Below are positions 1 to 11,590 of a stretch of DNA of 64,000 nt, piece by piece. The notes under the pieces are model-generated. The model saw nothing but the letters and a program-made list of their open reading frames with translations, was not told the DNA's origin and did not search any database. Both the position numbers and the translations under genes were made by a program. Source of the stretch: Monodelphis domestica (taxonomy: Eukaryota; Chordata; Mammalia; Didelphimorphia; Didelphidae); assembly GCF_027887165.1 (NCBI RefSeq), contig NC_077233.1, forward strand, positions 228,122,872-228,186,871. The letters run 5' to 3'. The stretch's first letter is position 1; each line of letters begins with the position of its first letter.

Positions 1-2035
1 TTGTTGCTGTTCCCTCTAAGTCTACTTCTTTTTGCTGCCCAGCTAATAATAACAGTTTTTAAGAGTTACCAATGACCTCTTTTCTTATAGGGATACATAT
101 CATTTTAACTTATTGAGTCTCTTAAAAAATTTTTTTTGTTTTTCTTTTTTCCCCTCTTTTTTAATTACCTTTTGATGATTCTCTTGAGTTCTGTGCTTGG
201 ACATCAAATTTTCTGTTCAGGTCTGGCCTTTTCTTTACGAATTCTTGAAATTCTTCTATTTTGTTGAATGACCATACTTTCCCCTGTAAGAATATAGTCA
301 GTTTTGCTGGGTAGTTGATTCTTGATTGTAGACCTAGTTCCCTTGCTTTCTGGAATATCGTATTCCATGCCTTTTGGTCCTTCAGTGTGGATGCAGCCAG
401 ATCCTGAGTTATCCTCACTGTGGTTCCTTGGTATCTGAATGACTTCTTCTTGGCAGCTTGTAATATCTTTTCTTTGGTCTTATAGTTCTTGAATTTGACT
501 ATAACATTCCTGGGTGTTGTCAAGTTGGGGATTAAGTACAGGAGGTGATCTGTGGATTCTATCAATCTCCACTTTTCCCTCTTGTTCAAGGATTTCAGGG
601 CAGTTTTCTTTAATAATTTCCTGTAATATAATGTCCAGGCTTTTTCTTTTGTCATGGTCTTCTGGTAGGCCAATAATTCTTAAATTGTCTCTCCTTGAAT
701 GATTTTCTAAATTCTCTGTTTTGTGAATGAGATTCTTCATATTTTCCTCAATTTTTTCATTCTTTTGGTTTTGTTTTATAGTTTGCTGCCTTGTGAGGTT
801 GCTCGATTCAAGTTGTTGTATTTTAGTTCTTAAAGACTGGATTTCATCCTTAGTTTTTTTGGTCGTCCTTTTCCTTTTGGTCGGATTTTCTTTGGAGGTC
901 ATCTTTCATCTTCTTCACCTCATCTTTCATCTGCTTTGCCTCATCTTTTATCTCCTTTGCCTCATTTTCCAGCTGGTTGATTTTGGCTTTCAAGAGACTA
1001 TTTTCTGTTTCCAGATGACTTATCTTAGTTTTTAAGTTCTTTTCCCAATTGTCTTCAGCCTCTCTTAATTGTGTTTTGAATTGCATTTTGAGTTCTTCCA
1101 AAGCCTGTATCCAATTCGCTGGGATTTCTGATTTTTTCTTTGCTGGGTCCTCCCCCTCTGTTTCATTCGCTCTTTGCTCATTACCTGTGCAGAAGCTGTC
1201 TATTGTAATTTCTTTCTTCTTTTTCTGTTGTTTGCTCGAGTTTACCCCTTCTTTGTCCCCGTATTTGGCTGTGCTCTTGCTCCTCTCATTTTGTTTTGGT
1301 TTTAGGGCTGTCAGTCTCCCCTCTTGGAGCTTTGTCAGATCTCTTGATACAGTCTCTAGGGGAGGAATGTTAGCTTCCCTGTCCTCTGGAGGCTTTTGAT
1401 TGGATTGAGTTCAATTGGGTTGGGCTGTATGTGGTATGAAGCACTGAGGCTCTGAAGACTCCTGGAAGGCTGGGCCACCCAGGATCTCTCCAGTTCTCTC
1501 CAGCTGCTTCTCCACTGTCCTGTCCACAAGTGCCTTTGCCTGCCTCCCTGAGCTCTGAGGAGTTCTGATGGGATTAGTTCAACTGGATTGGTCTGGATGT
1601 GCCCGAGGCAAGGGTGAGACTGGAGCCCAATGGAGGGACTGAGCCACGGCCCACCTGTCTCTCCCTGGCTTCCTCCCCTCTGTCCAAGCTGGATGCTCCG
1701 AGCCCGGCGCCCCGCTGCTCCCAAGGTAGACCCTGCAAACCAGCACCTTTGCCCGCTCAGAGGTTCCCGCTGCTGCTGGGGGCTCAGCCCTCTGGGTTGT
1801 GGGGGAGGGGTCCTGAGACCTTCGCTCTGCCTTCCCCTTAGCCCTGAGTATTCTCGGATTCCGGCTTTTGAAGGGGCGTACCTTTTGATTTGAGTCCAAA
1901 AGGAGGGTTCCCCGCTTCTGTCCTGTTGTTCAGATTGAATTTCGGTGCCCTAGGAGCATTCAGTCTGTATCAGTAAGGAAGGGTCTTCCACGAGGTCTGA
2001 ACTTTTGCTGCTTGCTAAGCTGCCACCTTCCCCTT
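1..2035 (-). mobile_element. L1 retrotransposon, 5' portion (runs off window start)
   Basis: Reading the minus strand from about 2035 down, there is a GC-richer 5' untranslated region (about 1420-2035), a decayed ORF1 (161 to about 1165 or beyond), and the start of the spacer toward ORF2, which lies outside the window. The layout and the ORF1 protein match the second L1 at 5750-9002. The 5' end is placed near 2035, where the sequence changes from the GC-rich leader to AT-rich flank. No target-site duplication could be checked because the 3' end is outside the window. Confidence 0.85.
161..1165 (-). pseudogene. L1 ORF1 (RNA-binding chaperone), frameshifted
   Basis: L1 ORF1 proteins are trimeric RNA-binding proteins that coat L1 RNA. 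Three minus-strand frames carry successive parts. An acidic and lysine-rich coiled coil lies at 850-1101. A coiled-coil end plus the RRM start with LRIIGLPE and the ENCPEILEQ segment lies at about 540-902. The RRM/C-terminal domain with RNVIVKF, the VRITQDLAAST segment and ARELGL lies at 161 to about 540. The first frame stays open upstream to about 1415 without a clear ATG. Two frameshifts therefore break the gene. The C-terminal part is strongly similar to the intact ORF1 at 7383-8306. Confidence 0.85.
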
Positions 2036-3595
2036 TTCTCTTCTTGCTTCTCTTTGGGGGTTGGCCCATAACCTTATCTAAGTTATTAAATCAAATTTTC
2101 CTCAGGATTTACTTGAACATTTTGAATCTGTGCTCCTGGCTTTAAAGGTCCTTGGTGAAACTCTGACCAAGATAAAGTCATAAAAATGTATCATTTTAGC
2201 TATTGGGAAATGTTCTGAAATGACCATGAGGCATGAATTGTATTGAAAATGAGACCAAAATCTTATGATCCAGTCTGGAAAGTTGAGCTAAATGGATTTA
2301 ATCAACCTCAATCCATATTTTTTCTTGGTCACTTATGCTCCAAAGTAGAAAAGCACTTGGACTTCCATTCTTTATTGTACTTGTCAGGACTTTGGGAAGG
2401 ATCATTCTTTGAGTCTTAGGAAAAGAGGAAATGTTCATTATTGGGCTTATCTACCTTCATTCTTGATATTTTTTTTTCCAAATTGGCCTCAAGAGAAAAA
2501 ACAACTTTGATACCTTTTCTTTGGTTCTTTCTGGTTCCCTAGATTCCTATGTTAATGAATGTTAATTTAAAGATTTTTTAAAAAATGAGTCCCTTAAATA
2601 TCCCAACTGAGACTTTCTGAAAAAAAAAAAGAGGTACAACTAGGCCAGGACAACCAGGGCATTTCCCACTGAGAACTGGGAGTATGCTTCTTTCCTATTG
2701 CATGTCCTCAAACTCTGGTCTTTTACTAATCCCTCTCTGTGTAACATGCTTGCCCCCACCACCCTAGACAACGTCCTGGTACTACTCCCAGGTGTTTAAC
2801 ATTATTACATTCAAGCATATTCTGGAAAGTAGGTAACAGCTAACTCTCCAAGGGGTGAAAGTATCCAGGACACAAGTTCTCTGTAACTTTCTTAAGTCTA
2901 GATAATCAACAAAATAACGAATCAAGTTCTCATTCGCAACATTTGCTGATTTCCAAGGTGGTGATGCTCACACTGGAAAAGTAAACACTGGTTCTCGAAA
3001 GTCATTAAGAACTGGTTCCAGCATAGTCCTGGTCACCCATCTCCTTGAAACCGCCTTCTTCTGTCACTTTACGTGATGCCTGCATCTCCTTCCCTTGACC
3101 CCAGCCTCTCCCTAAGATTAGAGGGTTATCAGGTGCCATAGACACTTTAGAGGGGTGGGATGGATTAGAATCCTTCTACTGGTGTGACTGTTCTTGACCA
3201 CAGCACACTGTATGTTCTTCACTGCATTCTATCTCCTGGCCTGAGGACCCTCACTGTACCTTTCACAGGGTTGCCCAAGATCATTGTTAGTTTCAATGCC
3301 ACATAAGCTGGCTTGAAGGGATCCTGAGAACTTTCTATATCTCAGGTTAGCTTGCCCTGATCTAGACTTTCCTTGCTTATTTTCTCATGACTTTCTAAAC
3401 AGTTATATCCTGTGTTTTTCCCCCACCAGTCCTATTTGTGTCACAGTTTTCAAACTAGGAGTGTTCCTGGATCTCTGCTCACAGAGGACCTTGTATCCTG
3501 AGGCCCATGATCTCCGCCTAGGTCTACTCTTTTATCTTACCTTGATTTGCCCCAGATATAACAATTCCTAATTATGACTGCTTAAGAATGGTCCT
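2036..3595. other. no recognisable gene or named repeat
   Basis: AT-rich sequence with only short open frames. I see no splice-like exon, known repeat family or structured element that I can name. Old, unrecognised interspersed repeats are possible. Confidence 0.4.
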
Positions 3596-3870
3596 GGGGG
3601 CAGCTGGGTAGCTCAGTGGATTGAGAGCCAGACCTAGAGATGGGAGGTCCTAGGTTCAAATCTAGCCTCAGACACTTCCCAGATGTGTGACCCTGGGCAA
3701 GTCACTTCACCCCCATGGCCTAGCCCTTACCACTCTTCTGCCTTGGAGCCAATACATAGTATTATTCTAACAAAGAAAGTAAAGGGGTTTTACATTTTTA
3801 AAATTTTTAGTATTTACACAGTATTGATTCCAAGACAGAAGGAAAGGGTTTAAAAAAAAGAAAAGAATGG
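3596..3870 (+). repeat. MAR1/CORE-type SINE with partial second tail
   Basis: The tRNA-like head (GGGGCAGCTGGGTAGCTCAG, with a box-B-like GGTTCAAATC) is followed by the core with GACCCTGGGCAAGTCACTT and the tail ending in the TGCCTTGGAGCCAATAC motif. A second partial tail (TATTGATTCCAAGACAGAAG) follows at about 3815-3860, so part of another copy adjoins it. The same unit recurs more than ten times in this window on both strands. Confidence 0.85.
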
Positions 3871-4289
3871 TGCTAAAACAAGCCTGTGGGTTGGGGTCAA
3901 CTGAGATGGTTGATATATGATCCCTCTGGTTCTCAATGGAATTTCCTTAGTAGATGAAACTGTAGAGGACTCGCTGAATTGTCAATTCTCAGCTTAAAGT
4001 AGTCCTAAAACAGTCCTGGAGGAACAACCTGCCTGTACATTTTTGGAAACCAGTTGTAAAAGCATCATATAAATCAAAGACTTTGAATTCCAAATGGAGT
4101 TGGTGCATTTGTAAGCAGATAACACTCTCCTTTTCTCTCTAAAACTTACAACTCATTAAGGTTCACAGAAGTCTCTTTTTGCCATTTTGGTAGAAAAAAT
4201 TGCAATAATTTCTTATGGGAACTATAACTTTTGTGGGACCTCAGTCAGGGAGCTAGGATAGGGCAATTTCATTTTTATGACATTAGTGT

Positions 4290-4600
4290 GGTCTATATAT
4301 TTTCAGTCTGTCCTTATTTTCACTATTTCTGGGAAATTGTCTTGTACGTTTTCTTGGAATACAATGACTAGATCCTTTCTTCATAGTTTTCAGGAAGCTG
4401 GGTAATTCTTGGTTTCTCTTTTCTTTGATATGTCCTCTAGATCCAACTCTTTTGTTTTATTCCTTCTAAATCCTTTTTCAGTTGGGCTGTTTTACACATC
4501 TATTTGACTGTTTCCATTACTCATCCTACCCTTCTGTCTTCTAATCAAATGATTCTACTTTTCACTGATTCTATTAATCCATTTATATTTTCCACACAAA
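4290..4600 (-). mobile_element. possible old L1 ORF1 relic
   Basis: The order of short phrases on the plus strand (TTTTCAGGAAGCTGGGTAAT, then TTGGTTTCTC, then CTAGATCC) parallels the antisense of the ORF1 RRM start in the better L1 copies at 7850-7960 and 43500-43600. Similarity is weak and I could not read a protein, so this is a low-confidence call. Confidence 0.25.
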
Positions 4601-4828
4601 TTTCTGAATTGTCATGTTACATCATCTTGTCCTGAAATTCCAGACACACTCAGTTTCTACTTTATTTCTTTTTATGCCTTTTTTTCTTTTTGCTAATCGT
4701 CTTTCTCCTTTCAATTTTTTTTGGGACTCATTACATACTTCATTATTGATAAAGCATATATTAAAAACTTCATAATACCAGATAAATTCTGGAGATATAA
4801 ATATAAGAAAACAAAACAATCCCTATCT

Positions 4829-4847
4829 TCAAGAAATTTAACATTCT
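4829..4847. repeat. target-site duplication, left copy (DNMT3B retrocopy)
   Basis: This 19-nt sequence, starting TCAAGAAAT, matches 12231-12249 at 18 of 19 positions. The two copies bracket the whole retropseudogene. On the plus strand it is followed at once by a T-rich stretch (4848-4885), which is the eroded poly(A) tail of the minus-strand retrocopy. Confidence 0.8.
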
Positions 4848-5470
4848 TTTCTTTTGAGTTTTTATTTTTTTATTTTAACAAAGTAGAAAATATTTGACTA
4901 AAGAAGGACATACAAATTATTCTTACTTTGAGCTCCATCTGTACATAAGTCAGTCTGTCAATAGTTTCAATAAGCTACATTTGCATCTTTCCCATCAGGA
5001 TTATATATTATTGAACAAGGAGCCACAAACAAAAGTATTTTTTTTTAATGAAAAGCTTGACACTTTTGTTGTCTTATTGATTCAGAATATGACCTAACAA
5101 GACTTGACACGTACTTTAGCCATCATTTTGTGAGGGGAAAAAAGAAAACCACTAAAAATCTCTATTTCTAGTGTAGTTAAAAAAAAAAAAAGCATGATCT
5201 TACCCTGCTCAGCCACAATCAAGTAGTAGGACTTGTCTGTAGGCTTCAGAGAAATAGTTTGCACAGGTCTTCAGAAGAAGTCCCATTGAGCAAATGGGGA
5301 AAAGTCTGAGGTACATGTAATAACTGATGATTTGGATCTTAGTCTGACCTTATTCATCACAGCAACAAAATCAAAGAATAGGAAAGACTAGGACTTATGA
5401 GGGGATGATGAGAAATTCTACCATCCCTGATACTAGTTCTTCCCCAATGTCAACCCTCCACCAGTGGTCA

Positions 5471-5722
<252 letters not shown>

Positions 5723-5729
5723 TTAGTTG

Positions 5730-6848
5730 TTATTGCCTGTACTTTCTTTCAAAGTACCAGCTTCTTGTCTTATTTATTAAATCAATAGTTCTATCACTTT
5801 CGATTTTATTAATTTCTCCCTTAATTTTTAGGATTTCTAATTTGGTTTTCTGCTGGGGGTTTTTAATTTGATCGCTTTCAAGTTTTTTCAATTGAATTTC
5901 CAATTGATTGATCTCTGCTCTCCCTTGTTTGTTAATATAAGCTTTCAGGGATATGAATTTGCCTCTGATTACCGCTTTGGCTGCATCCCAAAAGGTTTGA
6001 AAGGATGTTTCGCCATTGTCATTTTCCTTGATGAAATTATTAATTGTTTCTATGATTTCTTCTTTAACTAAACGGTTTTGGAGTATCATATTGTTTAATT
6101 TCCAATTGGTTTTAGATTTGGTTTTCCATGTACCATTACTAATCATTATTTTTATTGCCTTGTGATCTGAGAAGGCTGCATTCATTATTTCTGCTTTTTT
6201 GCATTTGTGTGCTATGTTTCTGTGACCTAATGTATGGTCAATTTTTGTGAATGTGCCATGTGGTGCTGAGAAGAAGGTGTATTCCTTTTTATCCCTATTT
6301 ATTTTTCTCCATATGTCTATTAATTCTAATTTTTCTAAGATTTCATTCACTTCTTTTACCTCTTTCTTATTTATTTTTTGATTTGATTTATCTAAATTTG
6401 ATAATGGTTGGTTTAAGTCTCCCACTAGTATGGTTTTATTGTCTATTTCTTCCTTCAATTCGCCTAGTTTCTCCATTAGAAATTTGGGTGCTATATTATT
6501 TGGTGCATACATGTTGATTAATGATATTTCCTCGTTGTCTAGAGTCCCTTTTAACAAAATATAATTACCTTCCCTATCCCTTTTGATCAGGTCTATTTTT
6601 GCATTGGCTTTATCAGATATCATGATTACCACTCCTGCCTTCTTTCTATCAGTTGAGGCCCAGAAGGTCTTACTCCATCCTTTAATTCTGACCTTGTGGG
6701 TGTCAACCCGCCTCATGTGTGTTTCTTGAAGACAACATATGGTAGGGTTTTGGATTCTAATCCATTCTGCTATTCGTCTACGTTTTATGGGTGAGTTCAT
6801 CCCATTCACGTTCAAAGTTATGATTGTCATTTGTGGACTCCCTGGCAT
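5730..6848 (-). pseudogene. L1 ORF2 truncated after the endonuclease domain
   Basis: The 372-codon frame begins MPGSPQMTIITLNVNG and contains a full apurinic-like L1 endonuclease. Visible active-site positions are N13, E42 (CLQETH), D144/N146 (GDLNQ), D204/H205 (KIDHTLG) and S227-D228-H229 (FSDH). These spacings agree with the known L1 endonuclease family. The reverse transcriptase and C-terminal cysteine region are missing. The L1 sequence ends near residue 366 and the last few codons plus the TAA come from the DNMT3B target site. A full ORF2 is over 1200 residues, so this one could give only a nuclease fragment. It starts 534 nt downstream of the ORF1 stop. Confidence 0.88.
5733..5749. repeat. 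target-site duplication, left copy (L1 at 5750-9002)
   Basis: TTGCCTGTACTTTCTTT is repeated exactly at 9003-9019. Both copies derive from the DNMT3B retrocopy reading frame (residues KKVQ), which shows that the L1 inserted after the retrocopy did. The intact target reads CTTTCTTT/AAT at the nick, close to the L1 endonuclease preference TTTT/AA. Confidence 0.9.
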
Positions 6849-7382
6849 TTTGATTGCCTTCCCTAATTCTAACCTTTTCTTCTTCGGCTCTACCTTTTAG
6901 TCCAGTGATTTACTTTGAATCAGTCCCCCTTGTCCCCTCCCTTGATGTTTCCCTTTTTAGTCCCTCCCTTTTTCTTTCCTCCCCCTCCCCCCTCTCTTTC
7001 CCTCCCTTTTTGTTCTCCCTCTCCCCCTCCCCCCCCCCCCTGGTTTTCCCTTCTCCTTACCCTTGTTGGGTAAGATAGAATTCAAGATCCCAATGGATCT
7101 GGATGTTTTTCCCTCTCAGAGTTGATTTCCCTGAGATTGAGGTTTAAGTACCCCCCCCCCTCTTCCTCTCCTTCCTATAGGAGTTTTCTTCCCCTCCCCT
7201 TCCCATGTGAATCTTTGTGTGAGAACCATTATTCTATTTGGTCTTTCTTTACCCCCTATTTATACATTACATTTTCCCCACATGTTAGTATACATAGATT
7301 GATATAAATGTAGTCCTTATAGAAGAGAGTTTGAGTAAAAGAAGAAGATAACATTTTTCCCCTTTCCTTAATATTTACCTTT
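6849..7382 (-). other. L1 inter-ORF spacer, G-rich on the sense strand
   Basis: A 534-nt non-coding spacer between ORF1 and ORF2 of the L1. On the sense (minus) strand it is purine-rich, with long G-runs (complement of the C-runs at 7023-7040 and 7151-7160). Human L1 has a spacer of only about 60 nt. The degenerate L1 at 41190-44460 also has a long pyrimidine-rich plus-strand stretch at the same place. Confidence 0.8.
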
Positions 7383-8306
7383 TCAGGTATTCCTTGCTCT
7401 TTGATTTTCGGTATCAAACTTTCCACAGAGCTCTGGTCTTTTCTTTGCAAAAAGTGGGAAGTCTTCTATTTTGTTGAATGCCCATACTTTGCCTTGGAAG
7501 TATATAGTCAGTTTTGCTGGGTAGCTGATTCTTGGTTGGAGACCCAGCTCTCTTGCCTTTCTGAAGATCATGTTCCATGCCTTACGATCATTCAGAGTAG
7601 AACTTGCAAGGTCTTGTGTGACCCTGATTGGTATTCCTTTATATCTAAATTGTCTTTTTCTGGCTTCCTGTAGGATTTTTTCTTTTGTTTGATAGCTTTG
7701 GAATTTGGCAATTACATTCCTGGGAGTTGTCTTTTGGGGGTTTAGTGTAGAAGGTGTTCTGTGAGCTCTGTCAGTGGATGTATTGCCCCCTTGTTCTAGA
7801 ATCTCTGGGCAATTTTCTTTGATTATATCTTGTATCACCATGTCCAGTTTGGTGTTTATTTCTGGCTTTTCTGGGAGTCCAATTATTCTTAAATTTTCTC
7901 TTCTCCCTCTATTTTCCAGATCTATCACCTTGTCGGTGAGATATTTTATGTTCTCTTCTAATTTCTTGGTGTTTTGGCTTTGCTTTATTAGTTCTTGCTT
8001 TAGAGCCTGGTTTTCTTTTACAGTTTGGTCAAACTGGTTTTGTAGATGCATGAATTTCTTTTGCATTATTTCCCACTTTTCCTCCCAGAGGGCTTCCATC
8101 TTTTTGGTCATTTCTGATTCAAATTCTTCATGGGTTTGTGGAGAGTTTCTATTTCCTTTGGAAGATTTTGGAGAATTTTCTTGTATATCTTCTTCTATCT
8201 GCTCTGTATTTTGTATTTTGGCTCCATAGAATGTGTCCAAAGTCGCCCCTTTCTTCTTATTTTTCTTGGTATTTTGGGGCTTCTGTGCTTTTGTGGAGTT
8301 TGTCAT
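7383..8306 (-). CDS. L1 ORF1 protein, intact 307 codons
   Basis: This frame is open from ATG at 8306 to the stop at 7383. The N-terminus is basic and lysine-rich (NTKKNKKKG). Residues about 60-135 form a glutamate/lysine/glutamine coiled coil that ends in the [17 protein letters not shown] boundary. The RRM follows, with ENCPEILEQ and RNVIAKFQSYQTKEKIL, then the C-terminal domain with VRVTQDLASST-like and KARELGLQPRISYPAKL segments. This is the standard trimeric RNA chaperone of L1. The ATG is preceded by the GC-rich L1 5' UTR. Intactness suggests a recent insertion or simply survival. Expression cannot be judged from sequence. Confidence 0.92.
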   Translation of the reverse strand: MTNSTKAQKPQNTKKNKKKGATLDTFYGAKIQNTEQIEEDIQENSPKSSKGNRNSPQTHEEFESEMTKKMEALWEEKWEIMQKKFMHLQNQFDQTVKENQALKQELIKQSQNTKKLEENIKYLTDKVIDLENRGRRENLRIIGLPEKPEINTKLDMVIQDIIKENCPEILEQGGNTSTDRAHRTPSTLNPQKTTPRNVIAKFQSYQTKEKILQEARKRQFRYKGIPIRVTQDLASSTLNDRKAWNMIFRKARELGLQPRISYPAKLTIYFQGKVWAFNKIEDFPLFAKKRPELCGKFDTENQRARNT

Positions 8307-9002
8307 CTCTGAATGTGGAGGATTAGCTTTTCTTATCTCTGTCTGGTGATCAGAGGCTTTAGTCCTGGGCAGATGTTGGTTCTATGAGCTTTCCCTGGGT
8401 TAAACTGAATATGCCTCACTGGAACTGGAATGGAAGGGTCGGACCACGAGGCCACACTCTCCCCCTGGCTCGCTTTCCGGAAGTTGCCTTCAGAATCGCT
8501 GGCCGTGAGGCTGTTTCGTCGGCCTGCGGGGGGATGGGCTGCAGCTTCCCCAAGCTCCGAGGGCAAGGACTTTCACTGAGACTTGGATAGCAGGATCCAG
8601 CCTGTGAGGCTGTCTTGCCCGCCCTGAGGGTTGCTGTTGTTTCGACCAGCTCTCTGCAGCAGAAGCCCCAGGCAGTAACTTTCACTGGGACTCGGGTAGA
8701 AGGCCCTGAGGATTGTTGTTCCGAGGACCCTGCTCTCTGAGCCTGGCCGGGCTGCAGCTTCCGGGAGCCTTGGACTCTGCGCTCCTACCCCTGAGGTCCG
8801 AGTGATCTCGGGTTCTGACTTTTGAGGGGAGCCGTACCTTTTGAACCAGGTCCAGGTCCAGGAGGAGGGTTCCCAGGGTTTGTGCTGTTGATCGTTTTGA
8901 ATTTCGGCGCCTTAGGAGCTTATAGTTTGAGATCGGTGGGGAAGGGTTTTCCGGAGATCTGAACTTTAGCTTTCTCTAAGCCGCCATCTTAACCGGAAGT
9001 CC
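8307..9002 (-). promoter_or_regulatory. L1 5' UTR/promoter with YY1-like site
   Basis: A GC- and CpG-richer 5' UTR of the L1. The motif AAGATGGCGG on the minus strand at 8981-8990, about 12-21 nt from the element's first base, matches the YY1 site known to position transcription start in L1 promoters. The promoter role is inferred from that family knowledge. Confidence 0.7.
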
Positions 9003-9019
9003 TTGCCTGTACTTTCTTT
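9003..9019. repeat. target-site duplication, right copy (L1 at 5750-9002)
   Basis: Exact partner of 5733-5749. On the minus strand it lies inside the DNMT3B segment KLKKVQ. Confidence 0.9.
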
Positions 9020-9788
9020 AATTTCCCTATCCTATTGTATTCCAGGCAGTCCTGAAGCTCGAGTTTATTGGTCTTTGATGCTATCACTGGCCTGTTCATC
9101 CCAGGCAGGTTGCCCCAGTAATAGCAGGCTTGATGGGCAGCTGAAACTTTGACGGCATCAATCATTACAGGGTTACACTCTAAAAACCATGAGATGTCCC
9201 TCTTATCATTGACCCTCATGGCCACAACATTCTCAAACATCCAGAAGAAAGGGCGTTCATCCCCTTCTTTGGGGCTGGCATAATTGAGCAAATGGTAGAA
9301 AATTCAAAGAAGAGCCTTCCTGTGCCCTCATACAAGCCCTTTCTGGAAAGATCATTGCACGGACTTCCACCAATAAGCAAATCAAATGGTCCCCATTCAT
9401 CAGTCTGATGCTTTATGATGTTTCTGACATCATGAACATATTTGATATTGCCTTCATGCTTGACTTCCAACAGCAATGGAATCCTCACAGATCTCTGAAG
9501 CAATATACTTGTCTACCTTGATGCCTAATTCTTTTAGCACTAAGTAGCCTGTGGCTATGCCATCAAAAAGGAACAAGACTCTAATTGGTCGTCTCCTTGA
9601 TGCAGGGACAGTTGGATACAATTTTGGAACTGCATATTCCTGAGCTATGTCGTTGGTGAAAAATTCCTGAAGGCAAATGTTCCAGTCCTTTCGACGTTGT
9701 AAGATCCCATAGCACCACTGAGGCAGGCACATGTAACAGCTCCAGCGTTCTTGGGCTTTGGCACTGGCTGAGGTCCCTGCCCCAACTA

Positions 9789-9953
<165 letters not shown>

Positions 9954-10645
9954 TCAAATAGGGGATGAAAGGAGTGTGGGTTTCTTCTGCCACAGGCTAT
10001 GCAGCTATCCTCAGGGTTGCTTTTGTTGTTTTTGAGGTCAGAAACCATTTTTTCTCAGCTTTGGTCTTCCTCTACCCTCTCTTTGTTGTTATTCACGCAG
10101 CTGGGCTTCCAGAGTCTAGGAGGAGGTAGGCTATCTTGGACCCGGACTTCCTCCAGAGTCCTTCTTCTTTGTTTACACTCTGGTATGACACGCCCATCTG
10201 GTTTCTTTTTTGGTGTGAGTACCTCTTCCCCCATTGGCTGGAAGCCTTCCTTCATGAGCCCATTCTAACAGGGGCTTGAGTTTTTCATCCCATGAGGCAC
10301 CAGGAATGACTGGGAATGTCTTGCCTGCTCTGCTCTTGGCCATCTCCAGGGCTTGGAATAAAGCCTTCCTGTAAAATACCAGCAAGTTAAAGGTAGATAA
10401 ATTAAAGTGTTGGGTAAATAATGCAAGGCTGACTTACTTGTCTGAAGGGATCTCAGAGTATTTGCCATTGCCAAACCACTGTACCCATCTCATGCCAGGG
10501 ATAGCCTGTTGGATTTCCAGAAAACTACAATAGCAGGCCACCAGGAAAAACCTTTAATCTTCCCCCAGACAAGGTCACCAGTGTGAAACTCTTCCATCCT
10601 GGTATTCCAAATGATCAAGGTTCTCTGAAAACACACTTTGAGAAC

Positions 10646-11590
10646 TGTTACAGATAAAAGAGTGGTTGCCACAAACTGTGACTGCAAAATATATGGGTTT
10701 CAAGACTGTGAATTGCCCAAACTGCAAAGATAACTTTCAGCGTCTTGATTTTATATCAAAAATAAGTGGTCACCATGGGAAAAATTCCCAAATATGAAAT
10801 ACCCAAGTCAGCTGGGTTTTATGGAGATTTTAATTAATACAAATTAAGGAATTAAAGAAAGGGAGAGAGACAGAGCAAGGGGAAATGATAGGAAGGCTAG
10901 GGCCTAGGCCTTTCTTTCAAGAGAGAAAACCAAATCAGTCTTTAATCACTCACCACAAGATTTTGTCCAAGTAAAACTCTAGTGTTCAGAGAGACCCTCC
11001 AGTTTAGCTCCTGAGCTCAACTAAGTTCAGCCACCTAGAGACTCCAATTCAGTTTCCTAAGCTGAACTAAGTCCAGAGGCCTTTGACCTCCTTTTAAAGA
11101 GAATTTTCTCCTATGTCACCTCCCCTAAATTTTCACATCTACCAATCACAGTAGATGTTTTCCAAAGGACTGACCATTCTTAATTCACATCTTGTTATCA
11201 CCTTCTTAATTCACATCTTGTTATCACTTTCTCTGGGTAGACTAAAACTTCTGAGTATTTCACACCTCTTTGCTAAGGTTGTCTCTTGCAAGTTGCCTGA
11301 CCTTTTAGTGATTAATTTGACCTTCACAGGTACTTAGCACCCTTTTGTATTAGATCTAAAAATAGAACTAGCTTAAGGGCTTTTGGCCTCACTATAAGTA
11401 TGAGTTAAGTACTTTTTCATTGTTCAGTAAGGAGTTTACAACTTTATCTTCCCCTAAGGTATGCCTAAGTATGGGTGGAGTAATTTTAAAGTTCCCAGTA
11501 TATTCCTGATCAAGTACCTCCATTGTTTAAATGGGGGATAATCTTAACCAAATGTTCTAAGGTAGAGTTTGAGCAGTTTTAAGGCTCACA
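10646..11590 (-). mobile_element. solo LTR (family A), inserted in the DNMT3B retrocopy
   Basis: The 945-bp element begins on the minus strand with TGTGAGCCTTAAAA at 11590 and ends with TTTATCTGTAACA at 10646. The 4-bp duplication GAAC is at 10642-10645 and 11591-11594. It shares the AGGGGAAGATAAAGTTGTAA block, the GACATAGGAGAAAA block upstream of the presumed promoter, and the terminal GACTTGGGTAT-type block with the copies at 21897, 54755 and 59773. TG...CA ends plus a 4-bp duplication fit a class I (gammaretrovirus-like) LTR. It splits the DNMT3B N-terminal segment from the PWWP segment. Confidence 0.88.

Larger units (their letters stand above)
5750..9002 (-). mobile_element. L1 insertion with full 5' end but no 3' end
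   Basis: The 3253-bp element starts at 9002 (minus strand) with GGACTTCCGGTTAAGATGGC and holds a 5' UTR, an intact ORF1 (7383-8306), a 534-nt spacer and the first 366 codons of ORF2. It then stops abruptly without a 3' UTR or poly(A). Exact 17-bp duplications flank it. L1 copies are usually 5'-truncated with the 3' end kept, so this one is the reverse of normal. Confidence 0.92.

Noticed and set aside
3596-3670. tRNA genes at SINE heads
   Set aside because: The tRNA-like boxes belong to SINEs. No cloverleaf with a matching acceptor stem is formed, and the same unit recurs throughout.
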